Source of the DNA: Acidimicrobiia bacterium
GTDB lineage: Bacteria > Actinomycetota > Acidimicrobiia > IMCC26256 > JAOSJM01
Reading direction: 5' to 3'
DNA length: 64,000 bases
Assembly: GCA_027494165.1 (NCBI GenBank)
Contig: JAOSJM010000001.1
Span: 1,310,001-1,374,000 of the forward strand
The position numbers were made by a program, and so were the translations under genes. Below, piece after piece: positions 8,802 through 17,858 of this stretch. The notes under the pieces are model-generated. The model was not told where the DNA came from. It saw only the letters and a list, made by a program, of their open reading frames with translations, and did not search any database. The number at the start of each line of letters is the position of its first letter. The stretch's first letter is position 1.

Positions 8802-9997
8802 GACGTCCTCCGGTTCTCGTCGATGTAGGCGTGGGTGAGGTCGGTCGTGAGCACGGTCGCCTCGCTCCCGCCGGCCCGCAGGTCGCAGCGGACCTCGATC
8901 TCGCGACCTTCCATGGACCCCGCCAGGCCCTCCGCGTCGTGGTCCGCGGCGACGCCGTCGCGGCAGACCACGACGCCGTTGTACGCGATCTCGACGGCCT
9001 CGGGGTCGAAGCGGGCCCCGCTCGCCCCCAGCTCGGAGAGCACGCGACCCCAGTACGGGTCACCCCCGTAGAGCGAGCACTGGACGAGCTGGCTCCGGGC
9101 GACGGCCCGGGCGGCCCGCCGGGCGTCGTCGACCGACCGCGCCCCGCGGACGACGATCCGGGCCAGCTTCGTGGCGCCCTCGGCGTCGGCGGCCATCTGC
9201 TCGGCCAGGCTCGAGCACACGCTCGTGAGGGCCTCGCCGAGCGAGTGGAACGCCGGTCCCCCGAACCCGATCGGGCGGTTGCCGGCCGCACCCGACGCCA
9301 GGACGAGGACGGTGTCGTTCGTGCTGGTGCAGCCGTCCACGCTGAGCTGGTTGAACGAGACGTCCACCGCCCGCTCGAGCGCGGCGTGGAGGGCCCGGCT
9401 CTCGACGGCGGCGTCGGTGGTGAGCACGGCGAGCATCGTGGCCATCGACGGGGCGAGCATGGCCGCCCCCTTGGCGACACCCCCCACGGTGGCCTCGATC
9501 CCGTCGCCGACGGCCGCCGCGGCCACCGCCTCCTTGCGGACCGTGTCGGTGGTGAGCATGGCCTCCGCGGCGGCCGCCGAGGCCTCCTCGCCCCCGCGGA
9601 GCCCGGCCACCAGGGTGGGGATGGCCGCCTCGACGGCGGGCATCGGGAGCCGGTACCCGATGAGGCCGGTCGAGCACACGAGCACGTCCTCGGTGGCGCA
9701 GCCGAGCTCGGAGGCGGTGCGCTCGCACATCCCGAGGGCGTCGGCCCGCCCCGGCGCCCCGGTGGCGGCGTTGGCGTTCCCGGAGCTCAGGACCACCGCG
9801 ACGGCCCGGCCGTCACGCAGGTGGCGCCGGCTCACCTGAACGGGCGCGGCCTGGCAGAGGTTCGACGTGAAGACCCCGGCCGCGGCCACCGGGCGCCGAC
9901 CCGCGGTGGCGACCAGCGCCAGGTCCGGATCCCCGCTCGGCTTGATCCCCGCCGCGACGCCCGCCGCCTCGAAGCCCGCCGCCGCCGTGACGCTCAC
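8798..9997 (-). CDS. argJ: Glutamate N-acetyltransferase / amino-acid acetyltransferase
   Basis: Recycles the acetyl group from acetylornithine to glutamate, so arginine synthesis runs as a cycle; bifunctional members also use acetyl-CoA. 399 residues, self-cleaving. The autoprocessing site is MATMLAVLTTDA (Thr nucleophile of the ATML motif), preceded by GVAKGAAMLAPS. VLVCSTGLIGYRLPM and NQLSVDGCTSTNDTV are also diagnostic. GTG start overlaps the argC stop (GTGA). I see no separate argA-type gene in the window. Confidence 0.95.
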   Translation of the reverse strand: MSVTAAAGFEAAGVAAGIKPSGDPDLALVATAGRRPVAAAGVFTSNLCQAAPVQVSRRHLRDGRAVAVVLSSGNANAATGAPGRADALGMCERTASELGCATEDVLVCSTGLIGYRLPMPAVEAAIPTLVAGLRGGEEASAAAAEAMLTTDTVRKEAVAAAAVGDGIEATVGGVAKGAAMLAPSMATMLAVLTTDAAVESRALHAALERAVDVSFNQLSVDGCTSTNDTVLVLASGAAGNRPIGFGGPAFHSLGEALTSVCSSLAEQMAADAEGATKLARIVVRGARSVDDARRAARAVARSQLVQCSLYGGDPYWGRVLSELGASGARFDPEAVEIAYNGVVVCRDGVAADHDAEGLAGSMEGREIEVRCDLRAGGSEATVLTTDLTHAYIDENRRTS

Positions 9998-11031
9998 GGG
10001 GCCACCCCCACCGCCGGGAGGCCGAGGACCTCGGGCAGCCCCAGGAGCAGGTTGGCCCCCTGGATCGCCTGCCCGCTGGCCCCCTTCACGAGGTTGTCCT
10101 CCGCGGCCAGGGCGAGGACGGTCCCGGTCCGCTCGTCGAAGCGGACGGTCACGTGCACGGCGTTCGAGGACCAGGTGGCCTTCGTCGCCGGTGGCTCGTC
10201 GAGCACGCGGACGAACGGCTCGCCGTCGTAGAAGTCGCGGTACTCGTCGAGCAGCTTCGCGGTGGACAGCCCGTCCGTCGCGGGGCGGGCCGTGCACGTG
10301 GCGAGGATGCCCCGGGTCATGGGGACGAGGTGGGGGGTGAAGAGGACCTGCACGTCCTCGGCGGCCAGGCGTCCGAGGGCCAGCTCGATCTCGGCCGTGT
10401 GCCGGTGGGTGAGCAGCCCGTAGGCGCTCACGCTCTCGTTGGCCTCGCTGAAGAGGCTCGGCGCCGAGAGGCCCCGCCCACGACCCGAGACCCCCGAGCA
10501 GGCGTTGACCACGATGCCCGCCGGCTCCACGAGCCCGCGCGCGATCGCGGGGGCCAGGGCCAGGCTCGCCGCGGTCGGATAGCAGCCGGGGGCGGCGACG
10601 TGCGGTCGCTCCGCCATCTCGGCCCGGAACAGCTCGGGCAGGCCGAACGAGAAGCGGTCGAGCAGCCCGGGGGCGTCGTGCGGCGTGCCGTACCAGCGCT
10701 CGTAGACCCCGGCGGGGAGGCGGAAGTCTGCCCCCAGGTCGACGACGTGGGCGACCGCCCCGGCGAGGGCGGGCACGACCCGCTGCGACTCGCCGTGCGG
10801 GAGCGCCACGAAGGCCACGTCGAGGCCGGCGAGGTCGGCCGGGTCGAGGGCCGCGTAGCGCAGGGACCCGTACGCGCTCGCCAGGGACGGGTAGAGCTCC
10901 CCCACCTCCCGGCCCGCGTTGGCGTCGGCGGTCACGTGGACCACGTCGACCTCCGGGTGCCCGGCGAGGAGGCGGAGCAGCTCCGCCCCCGTGTACCCGG
11001 ACGCCCCGACGACCCCGGTTCGATACGCCAT
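9994..11031 (-). CDS. argC: N-acetyl-gamma-glutamyl-phosphate reductase
   Basis: NADPH-dependent reduction of N-acetylglutamyl phosphate to the semialdehyde. 345 residues. N-terminal Rossmann motif VVGASGYTGAELLRLL, catalytic Cys in HVAAPGCYPTAASLAL, and the C-terminal HLVPMTRGILATC. First gene of the arg operon, with an ATG at 11031. The 77 bases to the divergent radical SAM start must hold both promoters. Confidence 0.96.
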   Translation of the reverse strand: MAYRTGVVGASGYTGAELLRLLAGHPEVDVVHVTADANAGREVGELYPSLASAYGSLRYAALDPADLAGLDVAFVALPHGESQRVVPALAGAVAHVVDLGADFRLPAGVYERWYGTPHDAPGLLDRFSFGLPELFRAEMAERPHVAAPGCYPTAASLALAPAIARGLVEPAGIVVNACSGVSGRGRGLSAPSLFSEANESVSAYGLLTHRHTAEIELALGRLAAEDVQVLFTPHLVPMTRGILATCTARPATDGLSTAKLLDEYRDFYDGEPFVRVLDEPPATKATWSSNAVHVTVRFDERTGTVLALAAEDNLVKGASGQAIQGANLLLGLPEVLGLPAVGVAP

Positions 11032-11108
11032 GCTGCATACTATACATCAGGGTGAATAGCCTTCACCACGGTTTGGTGACCGTCGGGCGGGCACCCCACA
11101 ATGGGAGG
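11032..11108. promoter_or_regulatory. Divergent argC / radical SAM promoter region with candidate ArgR site
   Basis: An AT-rich patch at 11033-11050 (TGCATACTATACATCAG) stands out from very GC-rich surroundings. Read towards argC it offers a -10-like TATAGT, and read towards the radical SAM gene TATACA. The halves TGTAT and ATGCA resemble an ARG box, but their spacer is three bases rather than the usual four. A perfect inverted repeat, GGTGAA-TAGCC-TTCACC, lies at 11051-11067. Promoter function is inferred from position; the ArgR site is only a candidate. Confidence 0.4.
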
Positions 11109-12143
11109 GTGACCCGCACGCACGCGGTCTCGCTCCGGCCCGGCCTCGAGCTCGACTTCACCCGGGCGCCCCTCACGGTGGCCTGGGAGATCACCCGGGC
11201 CTGCCCGCTGCGGTGCCTCCACTGCCGGGCCGACGCCCAGCACCGGAGGGACCCTGCCGAGCTCACCACCGAGGAGGGCCTCGACCTCGTCGGCCAGGCC
11301 GCCGCCATGGGCGTGCAGGTGTTCGTGGTCACCGGCGGCGACCCGCTCGCCCGTCCCGACTGCTTCGACTTCCTCGCCGCGGCGTCCGGTCACGGCATGC
11401 ACGCCGGCTTCTCCCCAGCGTCACCCCCGTCTCAAGCCCGAGACGCTCGAGCGGGCCGTCGCCGCGGGACCGGGACCGTGCACCTCAGCCTCGACGGCGC
11501 CCGGGCCGAGATCCACGACGGCTTCCGCGGCGTCAAGGGCGCCTTCGAACGCACCCTCCGGCTCCTCGAGGTCACCGCCGGCCTCGACGTCAGGCTCCAC
11601 GTCGGCACCACCGTCTCCCGGCGGACCCGGGCCGACCTCGAGGCCATGGTGCCGCTCCTCGAGGGCCTCGTCGACCTCTGGAGCCTCTTCTTCCTCGTCC
11701 CCACGGGGCGCGGCCAGGTCGCCGACCTGCTCTCCCCCGAGGAGCACGAGGAGGTCATGGTCTGGGCCGCCACCGCCGACCTGCCCTTCCCCGTGCGGAC
11801 CATCGCCGGTCCGACCTACCGGCGGATCCTGGCCCAGCGGGGCCTGCCGGTGATGCCCGGCGTCAACGACGGCAAGGGGTTCTGCTTCGTGTCGCACCGG
11901 GGCGAGGTGTGCCCGTCGGGCTTCCTCCAGCTCCCCGTGGGCAACGTGCGCGACGCGCCCCTCGCCGACTGGTACCGCGACTCGCCCCTCTTCGTGGCCC
12001 TGCGGGACCCCGAACGCCTCGGCGGGAAGTGCGGTCGCTGCGACTACCGCGCGCTCTGCGGGGGCAGCCGGGCCCGGGCCTGGGCCCTCACGGGCGACCC
12101 CCTGGCCGCCGACCCCACCTGCGCCTACGAGCCGCCCGGCTGA
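11109..12143 (+). CDS. Radical SAM/SPASM domain protein (three compensating indels)
   Basis: Radical SAM enzyme of unknown substrate. ITRACPLRCLHCRAD holds the CxxxCxxC 4Fe-4S motif; VFVVTGGDPLARPD and TVHLSLDGARAEIHDGFRG are core elements. The C-terminal SPASM part has GFCFVSHRGEVCPSGF and GGKCGRCDYRALCGG plus a late Cys. It resembles the heme d1/AhbD-like and TIGR04053-type branch, but I cannot name the product. Residues encoded at 11413-11468 are garbled: three missing bases (C4 at 11413, C5 at 11424, G3 at 11466) would restore SPSVTPRLKPETLERAVAAG. The start is uncertain; GTG at 11109 is chosen by homology of the N-terminus, and an upstream GTG at 11052 is possible. Confidence 0.8.
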   Translation: MTRTHAVSLRPGLELDFTRAPLTVAWEITRACPLRCLHCRADAQHRRDPAELTTEEGLDLVGQAAAMGVQVFVVTGGDPLARPDCFDFLAAASGHGMHAGFSPASPPSQARDARAGRRRGTGTVHLSLDGARAEIHDGFRGVKGAFERTLRLLEVTAGLDVRLHVGTTVSRRTRADLEAMVPLLEGLVDLWSLFFLVPTGRGQVADLLSPEEHEEVMVWAATADLPFPVRTIAGPTYRRILAQRGLPVMPGVNDGKGFCFVSHRGEVCPSGFLQLPVGNVRDAPLADWYRDSPLFVALRDPERLGGKCGRCDYRALCGGSRARAWALTGDPLAADPTCAYEPPG

Positions 12144-12155
12144 GCGTCGCGGGCG

Positions 12156-14543
12156 TCAGCCCCGCAGCTCGGCGCCGTGAGCGGCGACCACGGCGTCGAT
12201 GCAGCGCTGCCGGAGCGCCCCGACCTCCTCGTCGGTGAGGGTGCGGTCCGGAGCCCGGAAGCGCAGGGCGAAGGCCAGGCTCACCCGCCCGGGACCGAGC
12301 GCCTCGGACCGGAAGACGTCGAAGAGGCGGACGGACTCCAGGAGGCCGCCCGCGGCCTCCTCCAGGGTGGTCCGCACGGCACCGGCCGGCGCCCGGTCGT
12401 CGACCACGAAGGCGAGGTCCACGCCCGAGGCGGGGAAGCGCGACACGGGGCGGTAGGTGCGCTCACGCCGCCGGCCCGCCAGGAGCCGCCCGAGGTCGAG
12501 CTCCAGCCCCACGACGGGAGCATCGAGCCCGTAGGCCTCGAGCACCTCGGGGGCCACCTCCCCGACGTGGCCGACCGCCGCGCCGTCGACCACGACCACC
12601 GCGGTCCGGCTCGGGTGGAACCCGGTGTGCCACCCCGGTTCCAGGCGCAGGTCCTCGAGCGCCAGGGCCTCGCCGAGCCCCTCGACCAGGTCGACCGCGT
12701 CGTAGACGTCGACCGGCCGGTCGGCCTCGTGGGGTCGGCGCTGCACGGTCCCGGCCAGGACCGCGGCCGCGTGCTCGCGCTCGTCGGGCAGGGTCTGGCC
12801 CTCCGGCGGGACGAGGAAGACGTTGCCGACCTCGAAGACCGCCACGTCGGCCTGCCCGTGGGCCGCGTTGTGGGCCACGACGCCGAGCAGGCCGGGCAGG
12901 ATCTGCATCCGCAGCATCGACTCCTCGGCGCGCAGCGGGTTCTCGACCTCCACACCGTCGGCGGGCAGCCCGGCCCGGCCCAGCTCCGCCGGCGACACCA
13001 GCGACAGGGTCATGGCCTCCGAGCAGCCCATCGCCGCGAGCACCTCGAGCACGAGCCGGCGTTCCCGCTGGTGGGGCGTGAGCCCCCGACGTGGTCACCC
13101 GCCCGCGGCATGGTCCGCGGGATGGCGTTGAGGCCCACGCGGCGCGCGACCTCCTCGACCAGGTCGACCTCGCGCTCGAGGTCGGGCCGGAAGCTCGGCG
13201 CCACCGCCACGACCTCGGGCCCCGTCCCCTCGACGTCGACGCCGAGCGGCTCGAGGGCCTCCCGGACGTCGGCGTCGGCGAGCGCGGTCCCCAGGAGGGC
13301 GTTGACCCGCTTCGTGCGCAGCCGGATGCGCGGGCGCTCGACCCGGAGCCGGTAGTCGTCGAGCGCGTGCGGCGCCACCTCCGCCGACGCCACCTCCTGG
13401 AGCAGCTCGCAGGCCCGGTCGGCTCCGGTGAGCACGCCCTCGGGGTCGACCCCCCGCTCGAAGCGGGCGCTCGACTCGCTCCGCAGGCCCAGCCGCTTCG
13501 ACGTGCGCCCGATCCCCGTCGGGGTGAAGTAGGCGGCCTCGAGCAGGATCTCCCTGGTGGCCCCGGAGACCTCGGCGGTGCTGCCGCCCATGATCCCGGC
13601 CACCGCCTGGGGGACCTGCTCGGCGTCGCAGATGAGGAGGTCGTCGGCGCGCAGCGTCCGCTCGACGTCGTCGAGCGTGGTGATCGTCTCGCCGTCGCGG
13701 GCCAGCCGCACCACGATGCCCGGACCACCCAGGCAGGCCAGGTCGAACGCGTGGAGGGGCTGGCCCCGCTCGAGGAGCACGTAGTTGGTGACGTCGACCA
13801 CGTTCGAGATCGGGCGCAGGCCGGCCAGGGTGAGCCGTCGGGCCATCCAGGCCGGTGACGGTCCCGGGGTCACGTCGGCCACCCGGGCCACGTAGCGCGG
13901 GCACCGGTCGGGCGCGTCGACCTCGAGGGTGGCGCGCGAACCGGTCGGGTCGCCGGCCTCCCGCACGAACGGCACCGGCACCTGCAACGGCACCCGGAAG
14001 TGGGCGGCGAGGTCACGGGCGACCCCGACCATCGACATCGCGTCGGGCCGGTTGGGGGTCACCTCGAGATCGAAGACCACGTCGTCGAGCCCGAGGACCT
14101 CTCGCACGTCCGCGCCCGGCGCGCTCGCCGGGTCGAGGTGGAGGATCCCCTCGTGGTCGTCGCCGAGCCCCAGCTCGCGGGCCGAGCAGAGCATCCCGTC
14201 GGACACCTCGCCCCGGATCGTGCGGCGTTCGAGCCGGAGCCCTCCCGGGAGCACGGCCCCGGCGGGCGCGTACGGGACGACGTCACCCGGAGCGACGTTC
14301 CTGGCCCCGCACACCACCCGGGTCGTGCGGCCGCCGTGCTCGACGTCGACGAGGGTGAGCTTGTCCGCGCCGGGGTGGGGCCGGACCTCGAGGACCTTCG
14401 CGACCACCACTCCCACGACGTCGCGCCCCCGGCTCCTCGAGCGCCTCCACCACGAGACCGAGGTGGTCGAGGGCCTCGGCGATCTCGGCCGGAGTCCCCG
14501 GGACGGGGGCGAGCTCGCGGATCCAGGACAGGGGGGCACGCAT
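12156..14543 (-). CDS. pheT: Phenylalanine-tRNA ligase beta subunit (two frameshifts)
   Basis: Beta chain of the alpha2-beta2 synthetase that charges tRNA-Phe and edits mischarged Tyr. About 795 residues. Order: N-terminal MRAPLSWIRELAPVPG, tRNA-bind/OB domain (KVLEVRPHPGADKLTLVDVE), B3/B4 editing domain (NVVDVTNYVLLERGQPLHAFD), B5, and the C-terminal ferredoxin-fold anticodon-binding domain (YRPVSRFPASGVDLAFVV). Frames break at the C5 run 14426-14430 (one extra or two missing bases) and at 13083-13087 (one missing). ATG at 14543 lies 40 bases after pheS. Confidence 0.94.
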
Positions 14544-14583
14544 GCGGGCTCCGTCAGTGCATCGGCGTCGGTCAGAGGGTCGC

Positions 14584-15630
14584 TCAGAACTGCGCGAGGA
14601 AGCGCACGTCGTTCTCGAAGTAGGTCTTGATGTGGTCGATGCCGTAGCGCATCTGGGCCATCCGCTCGAGGCCGAAGCCGAACGCGAAGCCCGACACCTC
14701 CTCGGGGTCGTACCCGACCGCGAGGAACACGTTGGGGTCGACCATCCCGCACCCGCCGAGCTCGATCCACCCGGTGCCGGAGCACACCGAGCACCCGTTC
14801 CCCTCGCAGAAGATGCACGTGACCTCGAACTCGGCGGACGGCTCGGTGAACGGGAAGAACGACGGCCGCAGGCGGGCCGTGTGCCCCTCGCCGAAGTACG
14901 CGCGGGTGAAGGCCTCGATGGTGCCGGCGAGGTCGCCGAACGTGATGCCCCGGTCGACCACGAGCCCCTCGATCTGGTGGAACACCGGGGAGTGGCGGGC
15001 GTCGAGGGTGTCCCGCCGGTAGCAGCGCCCCGGCATCACGGTGTAGATGGGGGGCCGGCGTCCCTCCATCACCCGGATCTGCACCGGCGAGGTGTGGGTG
15101 CGGAGCAGCACCTCCTCGGGCCCTCCGAGGCGGACGTAGAGCGTGTCCCACATCGAGCGGGCCGGGTGGTGAGCCGGCATGTTGAGGGCCTCGAAGTTGT
15201 ACCAGTCGGTCTCGACCTCGGGACCCTCGGCCACCTGGAAGCCCAGCCCCACGAAGACGTCCTCGAGCTCCTGGCGGACCTGGGTCACGAGGTGGAGGTG
15301 CCCCCTCCGCCGGCCGCGCCCGCCCCGGGTGAGGTCGAGCCGCTCCTGCTCCAGCCGGGACCCGGCCCGGGCCGCGGCCAGCTCGGTCCGGCGGGCCTCG
15401 AGCAGCTCGAGCACCGCCGCCCGGTAGGCGCCCACGGCCTGCCCGGCCACGGGACGGTCGGCCGGCTCGAGCCCCTTGATCGCCTCGTTGACTGCCGCCG
15501 CCGGCGAGCGCTTGCCGGTGAGGCGGCGCTCGAGGGCGTCGAGCGCGTCGAGGTCGGCCGCGGCGGGGATCGCGGCGCGCGCGTCGTCGAGGGCGCGGTC
15601 GAGGAGGGTCCGGGCTCCGGCCAGGTCCAT
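14584..15630 (-). CDS. pheS: Phenylalanine-tRNA ligase alpha subunit
   Basis: Catalytic alpha chain of PheRS; makes Phe-AMP and transfers Phe to tRNA. 348 residues, intact. N-terminal coiled-coil (residues about 1-90, Arg/Ala/Glu rich), then class II motifs: motif 1 with EVETDWYNFEALNMPAHHPAR, motif 2 in RVMEGRRPPIYTVMPGRCYRRD, motif 3 GFAFGFGLERMAQMRYGI. The ATG shares one base with the stop of the upstream methyltransferase (TGATG), so the genes are coupled. Confidence 0.96.
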   Translation of the reverse strand: MDLAGARTLLDRALDDARAAIPAAADLDALDALERRLTGKRSPAAAVNEAIKGLEPADRPVAGQAVGAYRAAVLELLEARRTELAAARAGSRLEQERLDLTRGGRGRRRGHLHLVTQVRQELEDVFVGLGFQVAEGPEVETDWYNFEALNMPAHHPARSMWDTLYVRLGGPEEVLLRTHTSPVQIRVMEGRRPPIYTVMPGRCYRRDTLDARHSPVFHQIEGLVVDRGITFGDLAGTIEAFTRAYFGEGHTARLRPSFFPFTEPSAEFEVTCIFCEGNGCSVCSGTGWIELGGCGMVDPNVFLAVGYDPEEVSGFAFGFGLERMAQMRYGIDHIKTYFENDVRFLAQF

Positions 15631-16421
15631 CACGAGCCTCCCCGGGCCCGGCGCTGGCGGGCCGCCTCGAAGCACAGCACGGATGCCGCCACGGCGACGT
15701 TGAGGGACTCGGCCGGCGGGGCCATCGGGATGGTCACCACGTCGTCGAGCACCGCCTCCACCCGGGGCGCCAGCCCGTGGGCCTCGCTGCCGAGCACGAG
15801 GGCGCACGGACCGGCGAGGTCGACCCGGTCGAACGGCCGGCCACCGCGCGCCCGGGTCCCGAGCCGTCGCCGGCCCTGCTCACCGAGCGCGTCGAGCACC
15901 TCCACCGGGTCGCCTGCCTCCACCACCGGAACCCCGAAGATCGCCCCGGCCGACGCCCGCACCGCCTTGGGGTTGTGAGGGTCGACCGAACCGTCGCAGA
16001 AGACTACCCCGGAGGCCCCCGACGCCTCGGCACTGCGCACGAGCGCACCGGCGTTCCCCGGATCGGAGACCGCGACCGCCACGACGACGGGGCCGCCGGC
16101 GCTCAGGGCGTCGAGCTCGCAGGTGACGAGAGGAGCCACCGCGAGCAGCGGCTGGGGCGTGCTGGCGTCCGCGACCCGTTCGAGCACCCCGGGGCCCAGG
16201 CGGGTCACCCGGACACCGCAGGCCCGCAGGCGATCCAGCAGCGCGCCGCAGGTGGCCTCGGCGCCGGGAGCGGCGTAGCACGCCTCGATCGGCGCGCCCC
16301 GGTCGAGGGCGCCGGCGACGACGCGCGGGCCCTCCAGCACGAACCGGCCGCGCGCCCGGCGTTCGGCACGGTCGCGCAACAGCCGGCGGAGCTGGCGGAC
16401 CTCGCGGTGGCGAGCCCCCAG
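15630..16421 (-). CDS. TrmH/SpoU-family RNA 2'-O-methyltransferase
   Basis: SPOUT methyltransferase acting on rRNA or tRNA ribose. The three SpoU motifs are clear: SDPGNAGALVRSAEASGASG, CALVLGSEAHGL and VTIPMAPPAESLNVAVAASV. The N-terminal LGARHREVRQLRRLLRDR and RFVLEGPRVV form the usual substrate-binding domain. This is the position of the tsnR-like gene in Mycobacterium (after rplT). No ATG, GTG or TTG precedes the conserved N-terminus in frame: CTG at 16421 (263 residues) fits homology, and TTG at 16379 would cut it. A start-proximal sequence error is possible. Confidence 0.85.
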   Translation of the reverse strand: MGARHREVRQLRRLLRDRAERRARGRFVLEGPRVVAGALDRGAPIEACYAAPGAEATCGALLDRLRACGVRVTRLGPGVLERVADASTPQPLLAVAPLVTCELDALSAGGPVVVAVAVSDPGNAGALVRSAEASGASGVVFCDGSVDPHNPKAVRASAGAIFGVPVVEAGDPVEVLDALGEQGRRRLGTRARGGRPFDRVDLAGPCALVLGSEAHGLAPRVEAVLDDVVTIPMAPPAESLNVAVAASVLCFEAARQRRARGGS

Positions 16422-16441
16422 GGGCGCTTCGAGGGCCGTGG

Positions 16442-16804
16442 CTACGCGGCCTCGAGAGCCCCGCGAGCCGCGTCGACCAGCGCGCCGAAGGCCGCCGCGT
16501 CGCGCACGGCCAGGTCGGCGAGGACCTTGCGGTCGACGTCGATCTCCGCCGCCCGGAGCCCCGCGATGAACCGCGAGTAGGAGATGTCGTGCTCGCGGCA
16601 CGCCGCGTTGATCCGCACGATCCACAGCCGCCGGAACTCCCCCTTGCGGGCCCGCCGGTCGCGGTACGCGTAGCGCAGCGACCGCATGACCTGCTCGTTG
16701 GCCTTGCGGAAGCTGCGGCTCTTCGCGCCCGAGTACCCCTTCGCGGAGGTCAGCACCGCGCGGCGGTGCTTCTTCCCGCTGACCGAACGCTTCACCCTCG
16801 CCAT
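16442..16804 (-). CDS. rplT: 50S ribosomal protein L20
   Basis: Early-assembly 23S rRNA-binding protein. 120 residues, beginning [15 protein letters not shown], with the family block [27 protein letters not shown] and the globular end [10 protein letters not shown]. Third gene of infC-rpmI-rplT. Thirty-six bases separate it from rpmI. Confidence 0.97.
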   Translation of the reverse strand: MARVKRSVSGKKHRRAVLTSAKGYSGAKSRSFRKANEQVMRSLRYAYRDRRARKGEFRRLWIVRINAACREHDISYSRFIAGLRAAEIDVDRKVLADLAVRDAAAFGALVDAARGALEAA

Positions 16805-16840
16805 CTCGTCTCCTCCGACCGTTGCTCCGGCGCCCCGGTC

Positions 16841-17035
16841 CTAGCGCCCCAGCAGGCGCTCGACGTGCTTGCGGTCTCCGCCCGTGACCTCGGCCCCGCG
16901 CCCGAGACGGCGGGTCCGCTTCGTGGGCTTCTTCTCGAGCAGGTGCGCCCGGAACGCCTTGCGCCGCCGGATCTTGCCGGTGCCCGTGACCTTGAACCGC
17001 TTGGCCGCACCGCGGTGCGTCTTCATCTTGGGCAT
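16841..17035 (-). CDS. rpmI: 50S ribosomal protein L35
   Basis: Small 64-residue basic ribosomal protein, [21 protein letters not shown] at the N-terminus and [15 protein letters not shown] in the middle. Its ATG shares one base with the infC stop (TGATG), giving tight translational coupling. Confidence 0.97.
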   Translation of the reverse strand: MPKMKTHRGAAKRFKVTGTGKIRRRKAFRAHLLEKKPTKRTRRLGRGAEVTGGDRKHVERLLGR

Positions 17036-17634
17036 CAGGCCGCTCCTGTGGTGTCGGAGGCCTCCACCGACGGCTTCGCGCGTGCCGGGCGACCGGCGGC
17101 CGGGCGCGCCTTGGGCTCGGGCTTGCGGATCGGGTTGAGGACCATGGTCATGTTGCGCCCGTCCTGGCGCGGCGCCGACTCCACCACCGCCCGGTCCGAG
17201 ACCTCCTCGGCGATCCGCTCGAGGATCCGCAGGCCGAGCTCCGGGTGCGCCATCTCACGGCCGCGGAACATGATCGTGAGCTTCACCTTGGCGCCCTCGC
17301 CGAGGAACCGCTCGACGTGCTTCATCTTGGTGGTGTAGTCGTGGCCGTCGATCTTGGGACGGAACTTCATCTCCTTGATGACGACGTTGCTGGTCTTGCG
17401 CCGGGACTCCCTGCGCCGCTGGTCCTGCTCGTACTTGAACTTCCCGAAGTCCATGATCCGACAGACCGGCGGGCTGGCGTTGGGGGCCACCTCGACCAGG
17501 TCGAGCTCCTGCTCACGGGCGATGGCGAGCGCTTCGGGGAGCGGGCGGACCCCGAGCTTCTCGCCCTCGGGTCCGACCAGGAGGACCTCACGGGCCCTGA
17601 TGCGGTCGTTGATCCTGGCGTCGGTCGCAGCGAT
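17035..17634 (-). CDS. infC: Translation initiation factor IF-3, apparent AUC start
   Basis: Binds 30S subunits, prevents premature 50S joining and monitors start-codon selection. N-terminal domain [44 protein letters not shown] linker region and C-terminal domain [19 protein letters not shown] basic/Ala-rich tail follows, as in other actinobacteria; 199 residues. In the infC frame no ATG/GTG/TTG lies close upstream of [13 protein letters not shown] at 17634, about ten bases after AAGGGG, is the natural start. Rare starts (AUU in E. coli) are the known basis of infC autoregulation, so this fits; a frameshift hiding an ATG is the alternative. Confidence 0.92.
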   Translation of the reverse strand: MAATDARINDRIRAREVLLVGPEGEKLGVRPLPEALAIAREQELDLVEVAPNASPPVCRIMDFGKFKYEQDQRRRESRRKTSNVVIKEMKFRPKIDGHDYTTKMKHVERFLGEGAKVKLTIMFRGREMAHPELGLRILERIAEEVSDRAVVESAPRQDGRNMTMVLNPIRKPEPKARPAAGRPARAKPSVEASDTTGAA

Positions 17635-17675
17635 TGGCGCATCACCCCTTCGTGGTCTCCGCCCCCGGACGCGCC

Positions 17676-17814
17676 GACGGCGGACACGGGAAGCGTCCGC
17701 CGTCGCACCGGCCGAGGCCGGTGGCTCGAAGAACGACCCGGCCCGCCCGGCGGCGGCCGGGTGGGGGGCCCGCTGCCGGACGCACACCGGCTCCGCCGGC
17801 CACCGGGCCGGCGG
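17676..17814 (-). promoter_or_regulatory. Structured leader of the infC-rpmI-rplT operon
   Basis: The 224-base gap between infC and the divergent gene contains three strong hairpins on the infC side. One is a perfect 10-bp stem at 17676-17685/17695-17704 (GACGGCGGAC...GTCCGCCGTC, 9-base loop). Another is CCCGGC-type near 17750-17765. The third is a perfect 8-bp stem at 17793-17800/17807-17814. The first ends about 40 bases before the AUC start. L20 or IF-3 leader control is known in other phyla; here it is inference from position and structure. No terminator U-run is present. Confidence 0.45.
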
Positions 17815-17858
17815 GGGCTCCCCACTTCCCATCTCGGTTGTCGTGCCAGGATACCAGC

